Part shown: piece after piece, positions 35,552 through 50,500 of the stretch
Layout of the letters: every line of letters begins with the position of its first letter
Numbering within the stretch: position 1 is the first letter of the stretch
DNA from: Rhabditoides inermis
Taxonomy: Eukaryota > Nematoda > Chromadorea > Rhabditida > Rhabditidae
Reading direction: 5' to 3'
Assembly (NCBI GenBank): GCA_963966185.1
Contig: CAWZYM010000318.1
Span: 704,001 to 768,000 of the forward strand
DNA: 64,000 nt
Program-made: the position numbers and the translations under genes
The notes under the pieces: model-generated
Database searches by the model: none
The model's input: the letters and a program-made list of their open reading frames with translations, nothing else
What the model was told of the DNA's origin: nothing

Positions 35552-38500
35552 TGCACGTTTCAAACTATGCATTAGATAGTATGCGTTTTCAGAGTTATTA
35601 ATTTCTTATTTTCGTCAGACAAGAAACTCACAATCAGAGCATGCGTATGCACTTCTACGTGTTCCCACTACACAATTTCAATTCCCATCATTCAACTACA
35701 TTCATAACAAGGAGCGAATCAGGATACGGTATACGCATGATCTAACCAACAAGCATAATAACAACACCTAAAAGTACAGGTTGTACCAAGAACAATACGT
35801 TTCACCTTACAATACAACCACCAAACAACTTGCTAACATGACAATGCAGTTTTCAGTTCGCAATTACTCGTCCAACCCCCTCCCTCCACTCACATACTCA
35901 CATGCGCTCATCGCTCATCCATTACCAGCCGCGCAGCCCAGTGTCTCCTCTCCCCCTCCCTCTCTCTCTCTTCTCTCTTTCCTCCCCCCTCTTCTCCTTC
36001 CCTCTCTCCTCTTTTCCCTCCCTCTCCCTCTCCCCCCTCCTCTCTCTCTTCACTCCCTCCCTCTCCGCTCCCCCCTTCCCCCTCCCTCTTTCCCTCTCTT
36101 CCCTCCCTCTCTCTCCCCCTCTCCTTCCCCCTCCTCTCCCCCCTCTCTCTCCTCTCCCTCTCCCTCCCCCGCACTCACATACACATTGTCGGCGTTGTTC
36201 ATGTCGCCCTGCCAATGCTCGCAGCGGTGCTGAACACATTTTAATTTGTTTTATGTTTTATTTCGTTTCACAAAATTACATTCACATCCACTTTTTCTAA
36301 TGAAGTGAAGTCATATGCAAACTGGAAAGAATTGCAGATTATATAAATTCCACCAACACAATTTCAGAGGAAGCAACTTTGAGAACGTAATTTAGTCTTC
36401 AGTGGAATAATCCAGCGCTAACAGTACAACTATCCTAATCGAACCCAAGTCACACAAAACAAGGTTCACTTATTTGCTTGTCAGCGAGCAAGGTTCGCCA
36501 TGTAATATATGTCCGATTATATTTCACCTTCCCACCTCGAAATAACCAGATATTCCACATCACCTTTCCCCTCATAGAAGTAACAGTCAGGTACTCGTCC
36601 GGACTAGCTGAATCACCCACATTCAGGCGTTACCCATCCCAGCTACTGGATGACAGAAACATGTCTCTCCCTTCAACATTCCCTCCACCCACCCACCTCT
36701 TCCTCCCTCCATCTCCCCATCCCCATCCCTATCATACAGCCACTACCCACCCTCACCCAGCTGTCCCATCTATAATCTGCGCCCACGATTCTCTACCTAT
36801 ATGCGTTCCTGACATTCTCTAATAAATCATTCACTTCCCCATCTATCTATCAACCACCCATCCCTCCCTTCTACCCTCCTCTCACCCGGGTAGCCTCTCC
36901 CTCACCCAACTGTCCCCCACCCCCTTCTCCACCCACCTCCTCTCCGTCCGGTCCGACCAGCTTGACATATGTGATGCGGAAGAGGGGGTCTCTCTCGTAC
37001 TCGTCCACTGCCTCGCATTCCACGCGAACCAGACCGCCGCACACAGACAGCGAGGGGTGGGAGGGATGGCTGCAACGGGCGGGTGACAGCCACAGAGAAC
37101 CAAACACAGTGTACTCTCTCGTACTCTACTCGAGATAGAACTCGAGCTGCAAGAGTGAGTGCAAATGAGAGAATTTCAATAAGAGCCAGCGCAATTTTAT
37201 TGTGCTGCTGCCGAAACACGCACAGTAAACAAAGAACGAAACACAGTGTACTCGTGAATTCATCCCTGTTCCTGTTCGAGTATACTCCCCATAACCTCTT
37301 ACCCATACATACGTCTCATACCAACCTGTAAGAAAAATCTACATTAACTGGCAATCGTTAGCATCTATCAATCCATATATACGACAAAAAAATCAACATT
37401 AAGTAACATGACTTACTCTTACTTCCATCTCAATTAAGTTTCACAACAAATTGCTAATCAAATAGTACCCACATGAAAATAATAGATGAAGGATGTATGA
37501 ATGAACAATTCAATTCAATCAAATTCAATTCAACATTTATCCGGTATCGCATTATGTGATCATAACTCAAAACATCAATCATTCACAGAGTAGCGCCGGG
37601 AAGCAAAATTCTTCCATCTTGTCGCATCAGCGTCCGCGGCCACACTCTTCCATTCCTCCTCGAGGGTCCTCCTATTGGTCTGGATCGTCTTCTTGAATTC
37701 GTCGCTCCACTGTAGATGGGGGCGACCGGCCTTGCCTTTCCTTGGCGGGTTCCAATCGATCACGCGTCGCGTCCATCGGTCGTCGTTGCAAGTCATGATG
37801 TGGCGGGCGAACCTCCACTTCCTTGATCTCGCCTCGCACAGAACGTCTCGTAATCCCGTCAGTCGTCGTATATCCTTGCACGGCACTTTGTCCAGCAGAG
37901 TCAACCCGAGCATCTTTCGTTCCATTCGTCGTTGGACAGTTCTCAGCTTCTGCAGGTCTTCTCTCCTTAGACTCCATGTTTCGGCAGCGTAGGTGAGTGC
38001 GGGAAGAACTGCCATCCGAAATACTTTCCTCCGCAGTCGCATCGGCGCACTCTTCAGCGTCAGGAACTGGCTATGGCGGAAGAAAGCGCCCCAGCCAGCC
38101 TGTATCCTCCTTGTCACCTCCACTCGATCGTCAGCCAGAAAACTAAGAGAGCGGCCCAGGTAGACGAATTTGTCCACGTACTCCACTTCTCCTCCGTCCA
38201 GTCTGATGCTCTTCTTCGGTCCGTTGCTCATGACCACCGTCTTCTTCCTGTTCACGTACAGCCCGTAGTCGCTGCTCTTCTCCGCGAGTTCCTCCAGCAT
38301 CCTTTCTGCAGCCGAGGCCGAACGTGCAAAAAGGATGATGTCGTCAGCATAACAGAGATGAGTCAGCTTCTGTCCTCCAATGTCCAGTCCGGCTCCAACG
38401 AAGTCGAAGTCCATCTTGGCACAGATTTCAGCAAGCACGCAGTTGAACAGATGAGGAGATAGCGGGCAGCCTTGGCGCACACCTTTCTTCACTTCGATTT

Positions 38501-41500
38501 CGGCCGGTGTCCCTCGAACGTTCACTTTCGTCTTGCCATCGTTGTAGATACTCTGCAGCAGTCGAATGTAGGCGGGGTGCACTCCACATCTCTTCAGCGC
38601 AAGCCACGTGTCGTTGTGCTCGATGGAGTCGTAGGCCTTGGCAAAGTCCACAAAAACCAGGTAGCCGTGGTAGCCGTGGCGATAGAGTTTGTAGATCACT
38701 TCTCGCGTCACCAGAATATGGTCGTTGCAGCTGAATCCTCTCCGAAAACCGGCCTGCTCCCGCGGCTGCTGCGCCTCCAAAGACGGTTGTAGTCGAGCGA
38801 GCACAGTCCGCATTAGCAGCTTCAGCAGCGTCGAAGACACAGAGATCGGTCTGTAGTTGCCGATGTCGAGTGGGTCGCCCTTTTTGTACAGCAGCGATAC
38901 CAAGGAGTCGGCCATGTCGTCAGCGATCCTCCCTCCAGTGAGACAGGTGTTGAACAGCGCGGCAACGTACTCCAGTAGTATCGGCGGCGCGTACAACAGA
39001 CTCTCCGTAGATATCCGGTCAGGTCCTCGAGCGACATTCCTCTTCATCAGCACCAGGACGCGACGAATCTCCTCGGCAGTAAACTCCTCCGGTAGCGGTT
39101 CATCCACGTCGAACGTCGGGAACGGCAGCCAGGCAGTGTCAAAGAGAGCGTTGTAGAAGAGCCGGATAACTTGGCAGACGTCAGCGGGGCGGGTGGCGAT
39201 CGTGTCGTCGACGGCACGTAGGTGTCCCATCAACGTCCTCGAGACCTCCTGTCCTCGCAGTGCCTTCCTTGACGCGATTCCTCTCCGGTATAGTGCTATG
39301 TGGCGTCTCTCCAAATCCTTCTCGATGGCAGACCGAATTGCCTTGTTGATCAGAGTCAGTGAAATGCGGGAAGCCGAGTCGTCCTTTCCTAGCAGCAGTC
39401 TCCTTTGCCTGAACAGCTCCATAGTAGCATCTGACAGGCGCGGATCAGGCGGCGTGAATGTTGAAGTGGCCCATTCCGCGTCCTTCACTGCGTCGCACAG
39501 GATACGGTAGTGTACCGTAGCATCCGACGAGCGCGGCAGCGGCGTCCTCGACAGCAAATCTCCAATCTCCTTTCTGTATTCTTTCCAGTTCGTTTTCCAT
39601 CTTCCTTTCGTTTTCGGCTTCCTCTTGGGCAGGTGGACTCGCAGCTCCATCCGGACCATCCGGTGGTCGGACCGGAAGTCGAACTGGTTCAAAGCCCGGC
39701 AGCTCCTCACTCCGTCAAGACTCCGCATGAAAACGAAATCATAACAAGAGCGAGTACCTTGGGCAGATCTCCAAGTCCAGAGTCGCCCCGTCCGGTTCCG
39801 GAAGTAGGTGTTTCCGGCGATCCATCCGTTGCTCTCGAGCCACTCAGCCAGTATCTCTCCTCTTCTGTTTCTGGCACCGTATCCATACGGGCCAACGCAG
39901 CGCTCCGAGTCCACGATTCTTCTTCCCAGCGATGCATTCATGTCACCGAGGACAACTACGCGGAAACGGCAGCGAACCCCGGATTCGGACCGACGAACGC
40001 TTACCGATCCACCACCCCGGGGGCTCTTCTGCTTGGAACCGGGGCGGGTGCAGTCATCCAAGGCTTCAAGAGTGCGTTCGTATTCTTCATCCGTGTACGA
40101 CGTGGTCTCCATGTAGACGCAAACCACGCGTAACGTGTACTCCTCCATATCCAGGTCGACGAAACACAACCGCGGTGAGACGGCAGTGAATCCGACGACG
40201 CGGTTCGCGTAGACGGGGCTCAATAGAAAACCCACGCCATGCTTCTTTCCTCCTCCGGTGTGGTAGAATTCGTACCGGCTCTGGTTCAGAAGACGTTGCC
40301 CGGGTGCGTCGCGCTTGACTTCGCAGAGCCCGAGAACGTCCACTTTCACCTTGTTCACGGCCTCCTCCAGCTCCAATAGTCTCCTCTCTGTCCGGAGAGA
40401 GCGAGCGTTGAGGACGGCGATGTTGATGACGTCCTTTCGCTCCATCGGGCTTCTCCGTGCGGGCCCAGTCGTGACTCACGGAGGCTTCCAGAACATGCGG
40501 CAGCGACGGCCGGGGGAGCGAGAAATGCACCCGACCGGCCGCCGTGACGAAAAGAAATGGAATGGAATCCTATGAATGAACAACAACCAAAATCTTCTCA
40601 CCAAGCAGGCCCAAATTCTTACGAGTTTCGTACCTGTCATAATCTGGTTTGCTTCCTAATTACTGTATTTTACCGTATCCCACCGTAATTTACGTAATCG
40701 ATATTGTGTGCTACTTGATTCGAGATAAATATTCTTATTCTTATTCAACCTAATAGAGTACCCACATGATTTTTTTTTGATTCCTAATCGACAAAATTCA
40801 TAATAAATATAACCGACAACATCATGAAAGTGACAAACAAATCTCCCTCTCGCACCTGGGCCAGTAGCGCGCGCACCGCTCGGGCTCGTGCCGGCTGATG
40901 AGCATGAAGATGTAGACGGCGCGTTCTTGCCACACCATGTGCCAGAACGAGTCTGCAAGGAAGAGTACGATATGTTTTTGCAGATGGCATAGACCAAGAC
41001 CCCACAATTCCATTACATCATTCCCCACCCACCAATCGTCTCCTGCATCGGCGCCTGCGTGAGAATGAAGCGGTTGAAGAAGCTGCCGCCTGGAACTCTC
41101 ACTTCAACCACTACAACTGTCTCCTCGACCCTCTACACCTATCCTGGATATGGTTTGAGCATCATACCAAAATATCAAGCGTCATACCAACCATCATCCC
41201 CCGTCAGTCGCTCTCACCCCAACCACTACAGACCCTTCGACACCCACGCACCCACCCTGGACATGGTTAGCGTGGATAAAGTCGCTGTCCATGTGGTGGT
41301 GGGACGAGATGGGGCGGAGCACCACGCGGGACGCGTCGCAGCACTTCACACCTGCAACAGCAACAACAATCGTCATGGGCAGCCCTGAAGATGCCATAAA
41401 GCATACCATAAACGTAGGAATAATCCTTGCTCTCGTGGCACAAGCATATAGGGGTAGAGATATTTATTTTCAGCTGAGATTAATTAATGAGGAAATGTTA

Positions 41501-44500
41501 CAACCTTTACAGAAATTGTAAGCCGATCATTTTATGCAGGTTAAAATGCTATCTGCCGTATGTTATACTTACGTATGTTATACTTACGTATGTTATACTT
41601 ACTACAAACGTCTGATACAGGAAACGGGTAGAAGGAAATGACAAGGAATAAGATAATCTTCCTTGTGCATAGTACGTGGTTCACTCCACGGCACGATGGC
41701 TCCCATGTGTACTCTTTTCCATATCTCTCATAGTACTATTGTTTCGAACCAATGAAGACGACGGTTCAATCTGCTTCCGTCGACATAGGATAATGTTGCG
41801 ATAGTCTTTCACAAAACAGATGACAATGATGGGGTCGAGTAGGGGAAAAACGGAGACGCAGACTGTAATAAACGCAGAGTAGCGTCCCATTTCGTATCCA
41901 AATATTGGTGCGTAGAAACACATCAGAGCCGGAATGTATGAAAAGAAGAGAGGAACCATCGACTAAATACTTTTCATTACAATACACATCAATTTCTACC
42001 AACTACCTGTATCAACAACAGATTGAACAGTGTTTGGTGGATAGTGTTGAAGCTCACTGACATCATCGATTTCTTTAGACCGATCCAGGTACGGTAGCAA
42101 CAGTAGATTATGATTGCGAAGAGACATCCCAACAACAATGTCAGAGTATTGACAATTACAAACGATTTCAGCAACCATTTGTGATTCTAATCTTTAAATG
42201 AAAAAATAAGCGAAAATTCACTAACTCTTTCGAACTGCAATCCAATAAAATTATGATCCATTACATCAATTTCATGCAGATCCAATATGACTTGTCTGAC
42301 GTCTTTCTTGAATTCGTCATTCGGAATAGCAAATGAACAAATGATGACGTAGAGGCAAATTGGAGTGATCGCAGCAAAAACGGCACAGACAATCCCTTTC
42401 GGATCTCGAAACATAAACATGAATTTTGGTCTGAACAACGTGTAATTTGATGTGATTTCAAAAACACGGAAGTTGACTCACTTCAAAAGAGAGACGTATC
42501 TGTAAATAAAATGAACAGACAGAACAACAAGACTAGTGCAAAAAGTGGAAAAGTATGCAAACATCATTGGAATAGCGAATGAGTGTGATGTGGTAGAAGT
42601 AGTTGTAATCATTACAATACTGTGCTTCGTAATCACAGCCATCTAAATGTTCAGATTAGTAATACTTTTTTTATTACATTTGCCTTATTTTCGCACTGTT
42701 TCTTACATGTACAAATAAAACGTTTAATTTGACAACTCACCGGCATTGTTGCAAAGAATATGATGTTGTATACCATGTTTGAGATCGCAAACATCATTAG
42801 AATGTATTTGTAATTGTCTATTTTAGTCGTAGTACGCATAATAAGAGCGACGAGAAGCAAGTTGAACACCAAGGAATGGCCATTGATACCGTAGGATAGC
42901 AACGACGACAATTGCATCTCGCTAGTCATATCCGTAGACTGACAACTAAAACTAGACCACTTATAATCAATGAAAATCATACAAAAGCGAATTTGCGCAT
43001 TTCGAAATTCGAATATTGTCACGCATGAGTTTCGCGCTGGGCGCACTCATTCGACTAACTCCTATTCACATAACTAGGATGGATGGCGTAATGACGACAT
43101 ATAGTTTTCTTCAGGAAGATAGTTGGGGCCTCTGTGCATTTGACTACAGAAATGAAGATACTCATTTTCCGACCGGGACCACACACCGGGAAGTCGGTGA
43201 AAATGATTTCGTGCCCTTCCAATTGCGTCCAGAAATGAGCATGCGCTTTCAAAATGGCAGCCTGCGAGATCATTTTCACAGACTGCCCGGTGTGTGGTCC
43301 CGCACGGAAAATGAGTATCTTTATTTCTGTAGTCAAATGCACAGAGGCCCCAAATATCTTCCTAAATAAAACTATAAGACGTTACTCGATATATTGAAAA
43401 AGATTAATAGCAATAGCTAATATTTCTAGCGATATTGTAACTCAGAAGAGCGATCGAAAATGAAGGACAATAGTACGAACGATAGATTAACTACAAACTA
43501 TAAGCTGGCTAACCTGGAACAGAAGCTTGAACACAAACGGTTAATGCGGAAATGCGGATGTTATCGGAATACAACGATTGAAAGAAGCACATAAGATATT
43601 TCGACAAAAGAAAATTGAAGGTGTTTGTCCCTTATAAATATAGCATCGAAAATATTCGTAAAGAATATACACATTCTATGAAAAACAAAATGAGAATATT
43701 GTGAACAATCCTGTTTAAATAAACATGTCGGATAAAGAGAAAAATACAGAAGTTCATCTTCAAAGTTCTATTTCATTCTACAGAACCGTATTTACGAGAA
43801 GTTAATATAACACTGCATAAATAACTGTAGTGTTCAATCCGGATCGTCTTCATTCGATTCCATCATTTAATAATACATGTATGACGTTGTAGCCTGTCTG
43901 CTCTGCTGGATAATGAGCAGAAGAGTATTTTGTTTCCTCCTAACTTGTGAGCTAGTCTTTCTACTGTCTTTTGTCAATTCCTTATTGTTTTATTGCCATA
44001 CGCGCGAAAGATATCTGTGTATTTTCTTTCGAGTATGATCTACATAAGAAGACAACAATACAAAAGTAGTCCATCATTTATTATTTCAACATTCTTGGGA
44101 GCGTGCTGGATTCTGGATACTCTCCTGCGCAGTGCCAGATCGACGATTGTATCTCTTCGCCACACTGGTCCGCTGTGTCGACGTCTGTTGTTCCACCTTA
44201 TTCCTTCGTCCACAAGAGAAGAGAGCTTTGCGGAAGTCTTTGATGAAACAGATCACAATGATCGGATCGAGAAGTGGAAAGACGGAGAGGAACGAAGTGA
44301 GGAATGACGACGACGTGCCCATTTCATAGCCAAAGATCGGAGTGTAGAATACTAGCAAAGCCGGAGTGTATGAACACGTAAGAGGGATTAGCGTCTGAAA
44401 CATGACCTATTCACTACCTATTGAAAATATGTAATTGCATACGGTATACCTGAAGAACCAAAAGGTTGAAAAGTGTGCGATGAACCGTCTTGAAACTGGT

Positions 44501-47500
44501 AGACATCAAAGATTGTTGGATTCCTCGATATGTGTGGAAACAACAGCAGAAGATTATGCAAAATATGGAAAATAGAAGAAATGACAGTGAGACGACAATT
44601 GCGAATGCTCCAAATTGCCATTCTCCTTTCTGCAAATGTTTGTTGCTGATGATAAATCATATTCCAACAAACTCGTTTAAACTGCACGCCAAGAAAGCTT
44701 TGTTGCAAAACGTCAATGTTGTATTTCTCCAGGATAACTTCTCTCACGTCCCACTTGAATTCCACACTTGGAATGGTAAAGATGCATATCAGATTGTATG
44801 CGACTATCGGGGTGACAGCCGCACACACTACCATAGCCACACCCCGAAATGTTGTGAACATGTGCATAGAACGAGTCCTGCAAGAACAAGTTCAAACTAT
44901 CTTGTACAACGCGTAATCGGTTTTTTTAGAATACTAATTTGCAGCTAGCTAAAAAGTGTGATACATCAAACTAACTTGTCTGTAGTCTGTGTCAGTACTG
45001 CTGCAGTACCGTGTGATCTCTTTGTTTTTTTTGGTTTTTTTTCATGACAACGATATGCACCTACTTCAACAGTGCCATGTATCTGTAGACAAAGTGGAGG
45101 CATAGCACGACGATGCTGTTGCAGAACGTCGAGAAATATGCGAGCATCATGGGAATAGCCAACTGTTGGGCCAGCGTAGAGGTCGTGATCATACACAGAC
45201 TATATTTTGTGATTACTGCCATCTGAAGACGAGCGGTAACCAACATTCAAGAACCACCTTACAACGTACCGGCATCGTCGCGAGAAAGATGATATTGTAG
45301 ACGAGGTTGGAAATCGCAAATACCATGAGGATATACTTGTAATTGTCGAGTTTGTTGCGGGAGAAAAGAATCACGCATATGAGGACGGCGTTGAACAGTA
45401 TGGATAAGCTGTTCACACAATAGGATATGATAGTCGACGCTGCGAGTTCTCTAGGCATGGCTGAAATCACCACACCCATCTCTTCATATGCAGAAGATGC
45501 GGACAAGAATCTCTAGGGGCCGTGTGAGACTGAATGAGATCAAAGATACATCTGTATGGGCGGGATCGCGGAATGATGGCACTGATTGCTACGTGCTAAC
45601 ATAGTATGGTCACTGGAGATGATGACTAAGCAAATGACAAGTACATTAGCCTGATCGTATTTAATGGCATATACATTCAATGGGAATGCGGCGCATTTTA
45701 GATGCATCTAGACATACTCAGAATCTTTGGAATGTCAAAGCATTCAGGTAAAATCATGTACAGTAATTTGATGACAGAAGACGACATTTGCTGTAACATG
45801 CATCTCAATTTTTTGATTCAGGTCATTTGGTGACAGACGATGACATTAATTCTCTATAACATACTACATACTTGCATGCTTCCAACAAAAAAGTAACTTT
45901 TTATAGCAATTTTCCTTTTTTTGGACAACAAACAAATTGACATATTTTGTGATTTTAGCTATTCAAACATGACACACTATGCGTCGCTTATGGCATCAAA
46001 ACAATTAAACGATTGTAGGCGGGTACTCTCTCAAGATACTTCTAGATTTCTAGATACTACTTATTCTACTTGAATTTAAACGAAATTTGAATTCCACTTT
46101 CCCATGGTTTTGGTGACAATTGGTCGTGTTCGAGTGGTCCCGGCCGATTTTGGCGAGAATATCAATCAATTCAAAGCTCAACTCATTCAAGTCAGTATTG
46201 AACACATACATAGAAAATAACAACTTTTGTTTCCAATTTTCTGTAACGTATGCCATAGATTTCATTAGTTTGGAACTAAAATGATTTGTAGTACTCATTT
46301 TGAACATAAATAATGTATGCCTTCTAAAAAAATAACAATAAACATTTTGCTCACAACGCGAGCAAGTGAGTCTCACAGAATCCATTTAGACATCGTGATT
46401 GAATGAACGCCAATACAATTTTAATCCAACTACACTACTCAAAAATCTCGAGATAGCAAAGTGCTCACACAAAAGAGCGAGTAGTCAATACAATAAAATT
46501 TTCGTAGCATGAGTAACGTGTACCATATGCTATGCACATATGATTGCATCTACACTAGAGAATATGGAAATTTCAATGATAACATTGTTTATAACGTAGA
46601 AAAAATACGGTACGCACGTTTACTGCGATTGTCATGTCTCGGCCGGACTGCTTTACAAATTGGAAGCATCACTAATATAGCATGTGTAGTGTGTAGCCTT
46701 AATAAAACAGCTTTCAAACAAAAAAAAGAAAATAAGTAAAAAGCAACGCACGTTTGTTGCGGCATAGCTGCGGGTGGGCATCGCTGGCGGCGTGTGTGAA
46801 GGGAATGTGGTTCACCTGGTTGTCCAGAATCTCGAACCTCAACAACAACAATCATGTTATTGACAAACAATGCATACGGTTTTAATTTGATTGTCTGTTT
46901 CAATTTGAACAGTATCGAAGTCGGGTCGAAGTCGACCAGTATTTTTAACGACAACCATTTTTTATTTAGCCACTGGAGCATTGTGTACACGACACACCTT
47001 TATAGTTTGTATTTAGAACAGGCAATTAGGCGAAAATAATTCCCAACAGTGATGATATTATTACAGCACAATGTGACACAACCATAAAAAAATTTATTTC
47101 TATGATTAAGTAAACTTCCTGATTAGAAAACAGTCACATCTTTTGACTCAACATCAAACAATTAGTGACACAAAATTAAAATCGTCACTTCCTTTATCAC
47201 ACTTGCGTAATTTCAAACTCTGTCAATGCTCCGTTTAAAAGAAACTCCAATGTGATAAATCTCAATCATGAAACCAGAAAAAAATCAATACACAAATAAT
47301 TCGACCATCTCCACTACAATCCAGCACAACTATGCAAACTTCCTTATCAAAACTAAACAACTTCCTGATTACACCGTTCAAATCCACTTTCCTTATTCAA
47401 TTTTCAACTTACACTTAGTGACACTAATTATAAAGAATCATACTTCACAAAACTGCACGACTCAATTTCCTTTCTGATCTAACTACTTCTACTCTTCCGA

Positions 47501-50500
47501 GAACCCGTCTACTATGTGTCTGTCTCTTCTCCCTTGCCGCTGCCTCTCTCTCTCTCCTTCCCTATCTCTCTCCCTCCCCCCCCCCTCTCTCTCTCCCCTC
47601 ACCTCCTCTCCATGCCTCCGCAGATGCTCGACTCGAACTTCTGCTTCTTCGACGGTCCGAACATGCGCTTTCCGAGGAAGATGTTGTTGTAGTCTGCAAC
47701 AAAGAGTATTCATAACGCAATGCATGTCGGACAAGTAAGAATATAATTGTATAACTGGATTGTTAGTGTACAATGTAATGATTCTGTCAAAGTCGGTAAT
47801 GTATTGGTAATATCAATGCAAAACGATATAAGAGCAAATCGTGAAACATATTTACATGAGTAGGATTACCAACAATATTCCGCTTCTAACTCACACTGCA
47901 CTGCATTTGCACCATGCACCAACCAGTCTGCCGCTACCGAGCCAATATTCGATCACGCACAGCATCCAACGTTCACACCTGCCACTAATTCTGTCTACTT
48001 GCAACCAAACGGATAAGCACTATTCTAGCATTTAATCACAACCATTACACCACCCTCTCCTCTACACACTGCCTGTGCATTTCACACACCTTCCAGCAGC
48101 TATTCTACCAACAAGTCCGTCGTTCGTGTACCCACTGACCCTGTCTTCAGTATCAAGCGACATACAAGCACACTCCTTGCCCTTCTCCGTCTCCCTCCCT
48201 CCCCATAAGCACACTGTTCATGTGCATAGTTCTGTTCGTACAGTAGCCAATCGAATCGTATACCCCTCTGCCGCTCTGTCATGTCCCCCTCCCCTCCCAC
48301 TCACACTGTCCGTACAGCCACATCCAATTCTAGCAACACCATCCAGCTCTCACGTCTGCCACTGACCCGTCTATTCGCAACCACCCATATCCGAGCAGCT
48401 CTTTCATAATCACCCATCTCCCCCCACATACCTACTCCTTGCGTTTGCCCATCTCCCCCTCCCCTCTCACTCACACTGTCCGTGCACGCGCACCCTGTCC
48501 TTGTCCGAGTGGAGGCGCGCGTTGAAGAACACCAGTCGAGTCTTGAACGCCCCGGCGTCAAAGTCGCGCCGCATAAACGACAGCAGAGCCGGGTTGCTGC
48601 AACATAGTGAAACGACATTCAGTAATTCAAATAATTAATAGTGTTGTCATGACTCATGTTTTCCGACTCTTTGACATTCGTGATCTTATTCATGAACATT
48701 ATTACAATAGGTTTTGAATTCCACATACAAGAATATACACACGTTGTATTATTCACAAAAGCTTAAGTGGCATTATACGAGGAACATGAAACACATTTCG
48801 CACATTACTGCCATACCGTGTTGCGAACACTGATTACTGAACCTATATAGTACGACATGAGTGCCAAGATAGCAACAGTCACGTTGCACGCCTCCTAAAC
48901 GTACCTATACCTGATCAGTTACACTAAACACCTTCATTCTTGCCAGTACCAGTCAACGTCTTAAACACAAATCAAATCAAATCAAAAATTTTATCCAGGA
49001 TCTCTATACACATTCCAATGGTTTGGTTCGCTATGGAGCTGGTCCCGTGAGCATAATCCGCTTCCATTCGTCGCAGTCGTCTCTTCTTGCTAGTCTCGTC
49101 CAGGTCTCCCCGCTCAGTCCTTGTCGCTCCATCATCTCCTCCAAGTCGTCGCTCCACTTCACGTACGGCGCTCCCACTCTCCTCTTCTGTCCACTCTCCT
49201 CTTCGGTCTCCATTCAGTTACTCGGCGCGACCATCGGTTGTTGAAGTTGGCCACCTTCCTCGCCCAGCTCGCCTTCCTCCTCCAAGCAATCTCCATCACG
49301 TCCTTCATTCCCGTCAGTCCTCGTACAGTCGTATTCCTCATCCTGTCGCGCAGGCTCACATTCAACATCGCTCGCTCCATTCTTCGCTGCATCCGCCGCA
49401 GTCCCTCCTTCTGTTCCTCTGTCAACGCCCACGCCTCGCTTACGTAGAGGACTCCCGGCAGTACGCACGTATACATCACTGCTAGTTTTCTCTTCATCGG
49501 CGCTCTCCTATGCGTCAGAAACCGTCGATGCTTGTTGAAGGCTCCCCATGCGCAGCCCATTCGTCTCCCCACTTCTGTCACGTCCTTGTCCTTGCTTATA
49601 TCGACTCCCAGGTACTTGAACGACCTGACCGTCTCCAGTGGCACTCCTCGAAGGGTGATCGTTCGGTTGGATCCTAGCGTTAGCACCTTTGTCTTCTTAT
49701 GGCTGATCCGCAGCCCGTATTGTTCACTTTCTCCACTCAGCTCGTTCAACATTGTCTGTGCTGTCTCCTTACTCCGCGCACATAGCACCACATCATCTGC
49801 ATACCGTAGATGATTTAGGTACTCTCCATCAATCTTCACTCCTTTGTCCTCCCAATTCATCTTCCTCAAAATTTGTTCAAGAACTGCATTAAACAAGCAC
49901 GGACTGAGAACGCAGCCCTGCCTCACTCCTCTCTTCACATTCACTTCGGCTCGCCCAGAGTTGACCTTGATTTCGTTCTTCGCATTCGAGTACACCTCTT
50001 CTAGTAGATTAATGACGTATCCTGGCACTCCTTGTCGATGGATCGTATTCCAGAGGCCATTCCAAATCACACTATCGTAGGCTTTCTCAAAATCCAAGAA
50101 GATGAGAACGAGGTCGTACTTGTAGGTGTAGCACTTCCAGATCAGCTCCTTGAGAGTGTGTACGTGCTCTATCGTCGAGTAGTTCTTTCTGAATCCCGCC
50201 TGCTCCTTTCCTTGTTCTGCATCCAGTATCGGCTCCATTCTCCCCAGTAGCACCCGCGTCAGCAGCTTATACAGCGACGGCAGCACGGCGATAGGTCGGA
50301 AGTTGGAGAGGTCGCTCAGATCCCCGCTTTTCGGGATCAGAGTAGTAATAGAATCGGCAAACATCGGCGGTGGCCGCCCTTCCTCCAGGATCTTATTGAA
50401 GAGGCGCACGATCGAATCTAGCACTTGGTCTCCGGCGGCCTGCAGCATCATGGTCGATATCCGATCGATACCAGGGGCAGTTCGTCTTCTCATTCTGGCA

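Noticed and set aside
39510..40133. 207-codon plus-strand frame
   Set aside because: Antisense to the RTE endonuclease; no independent features.
46050..46385. 111-codon minus frame in intron 14
   Set aside because: AT-rich codons, no recognisable motif, no splice support; not enough to call a gene.
41256..46837. Host gene split in two by the receptor genes
   Set aside because: Exon phases and the PTP motif join perfectly across the gap, so one gene with nested genes is simpler.
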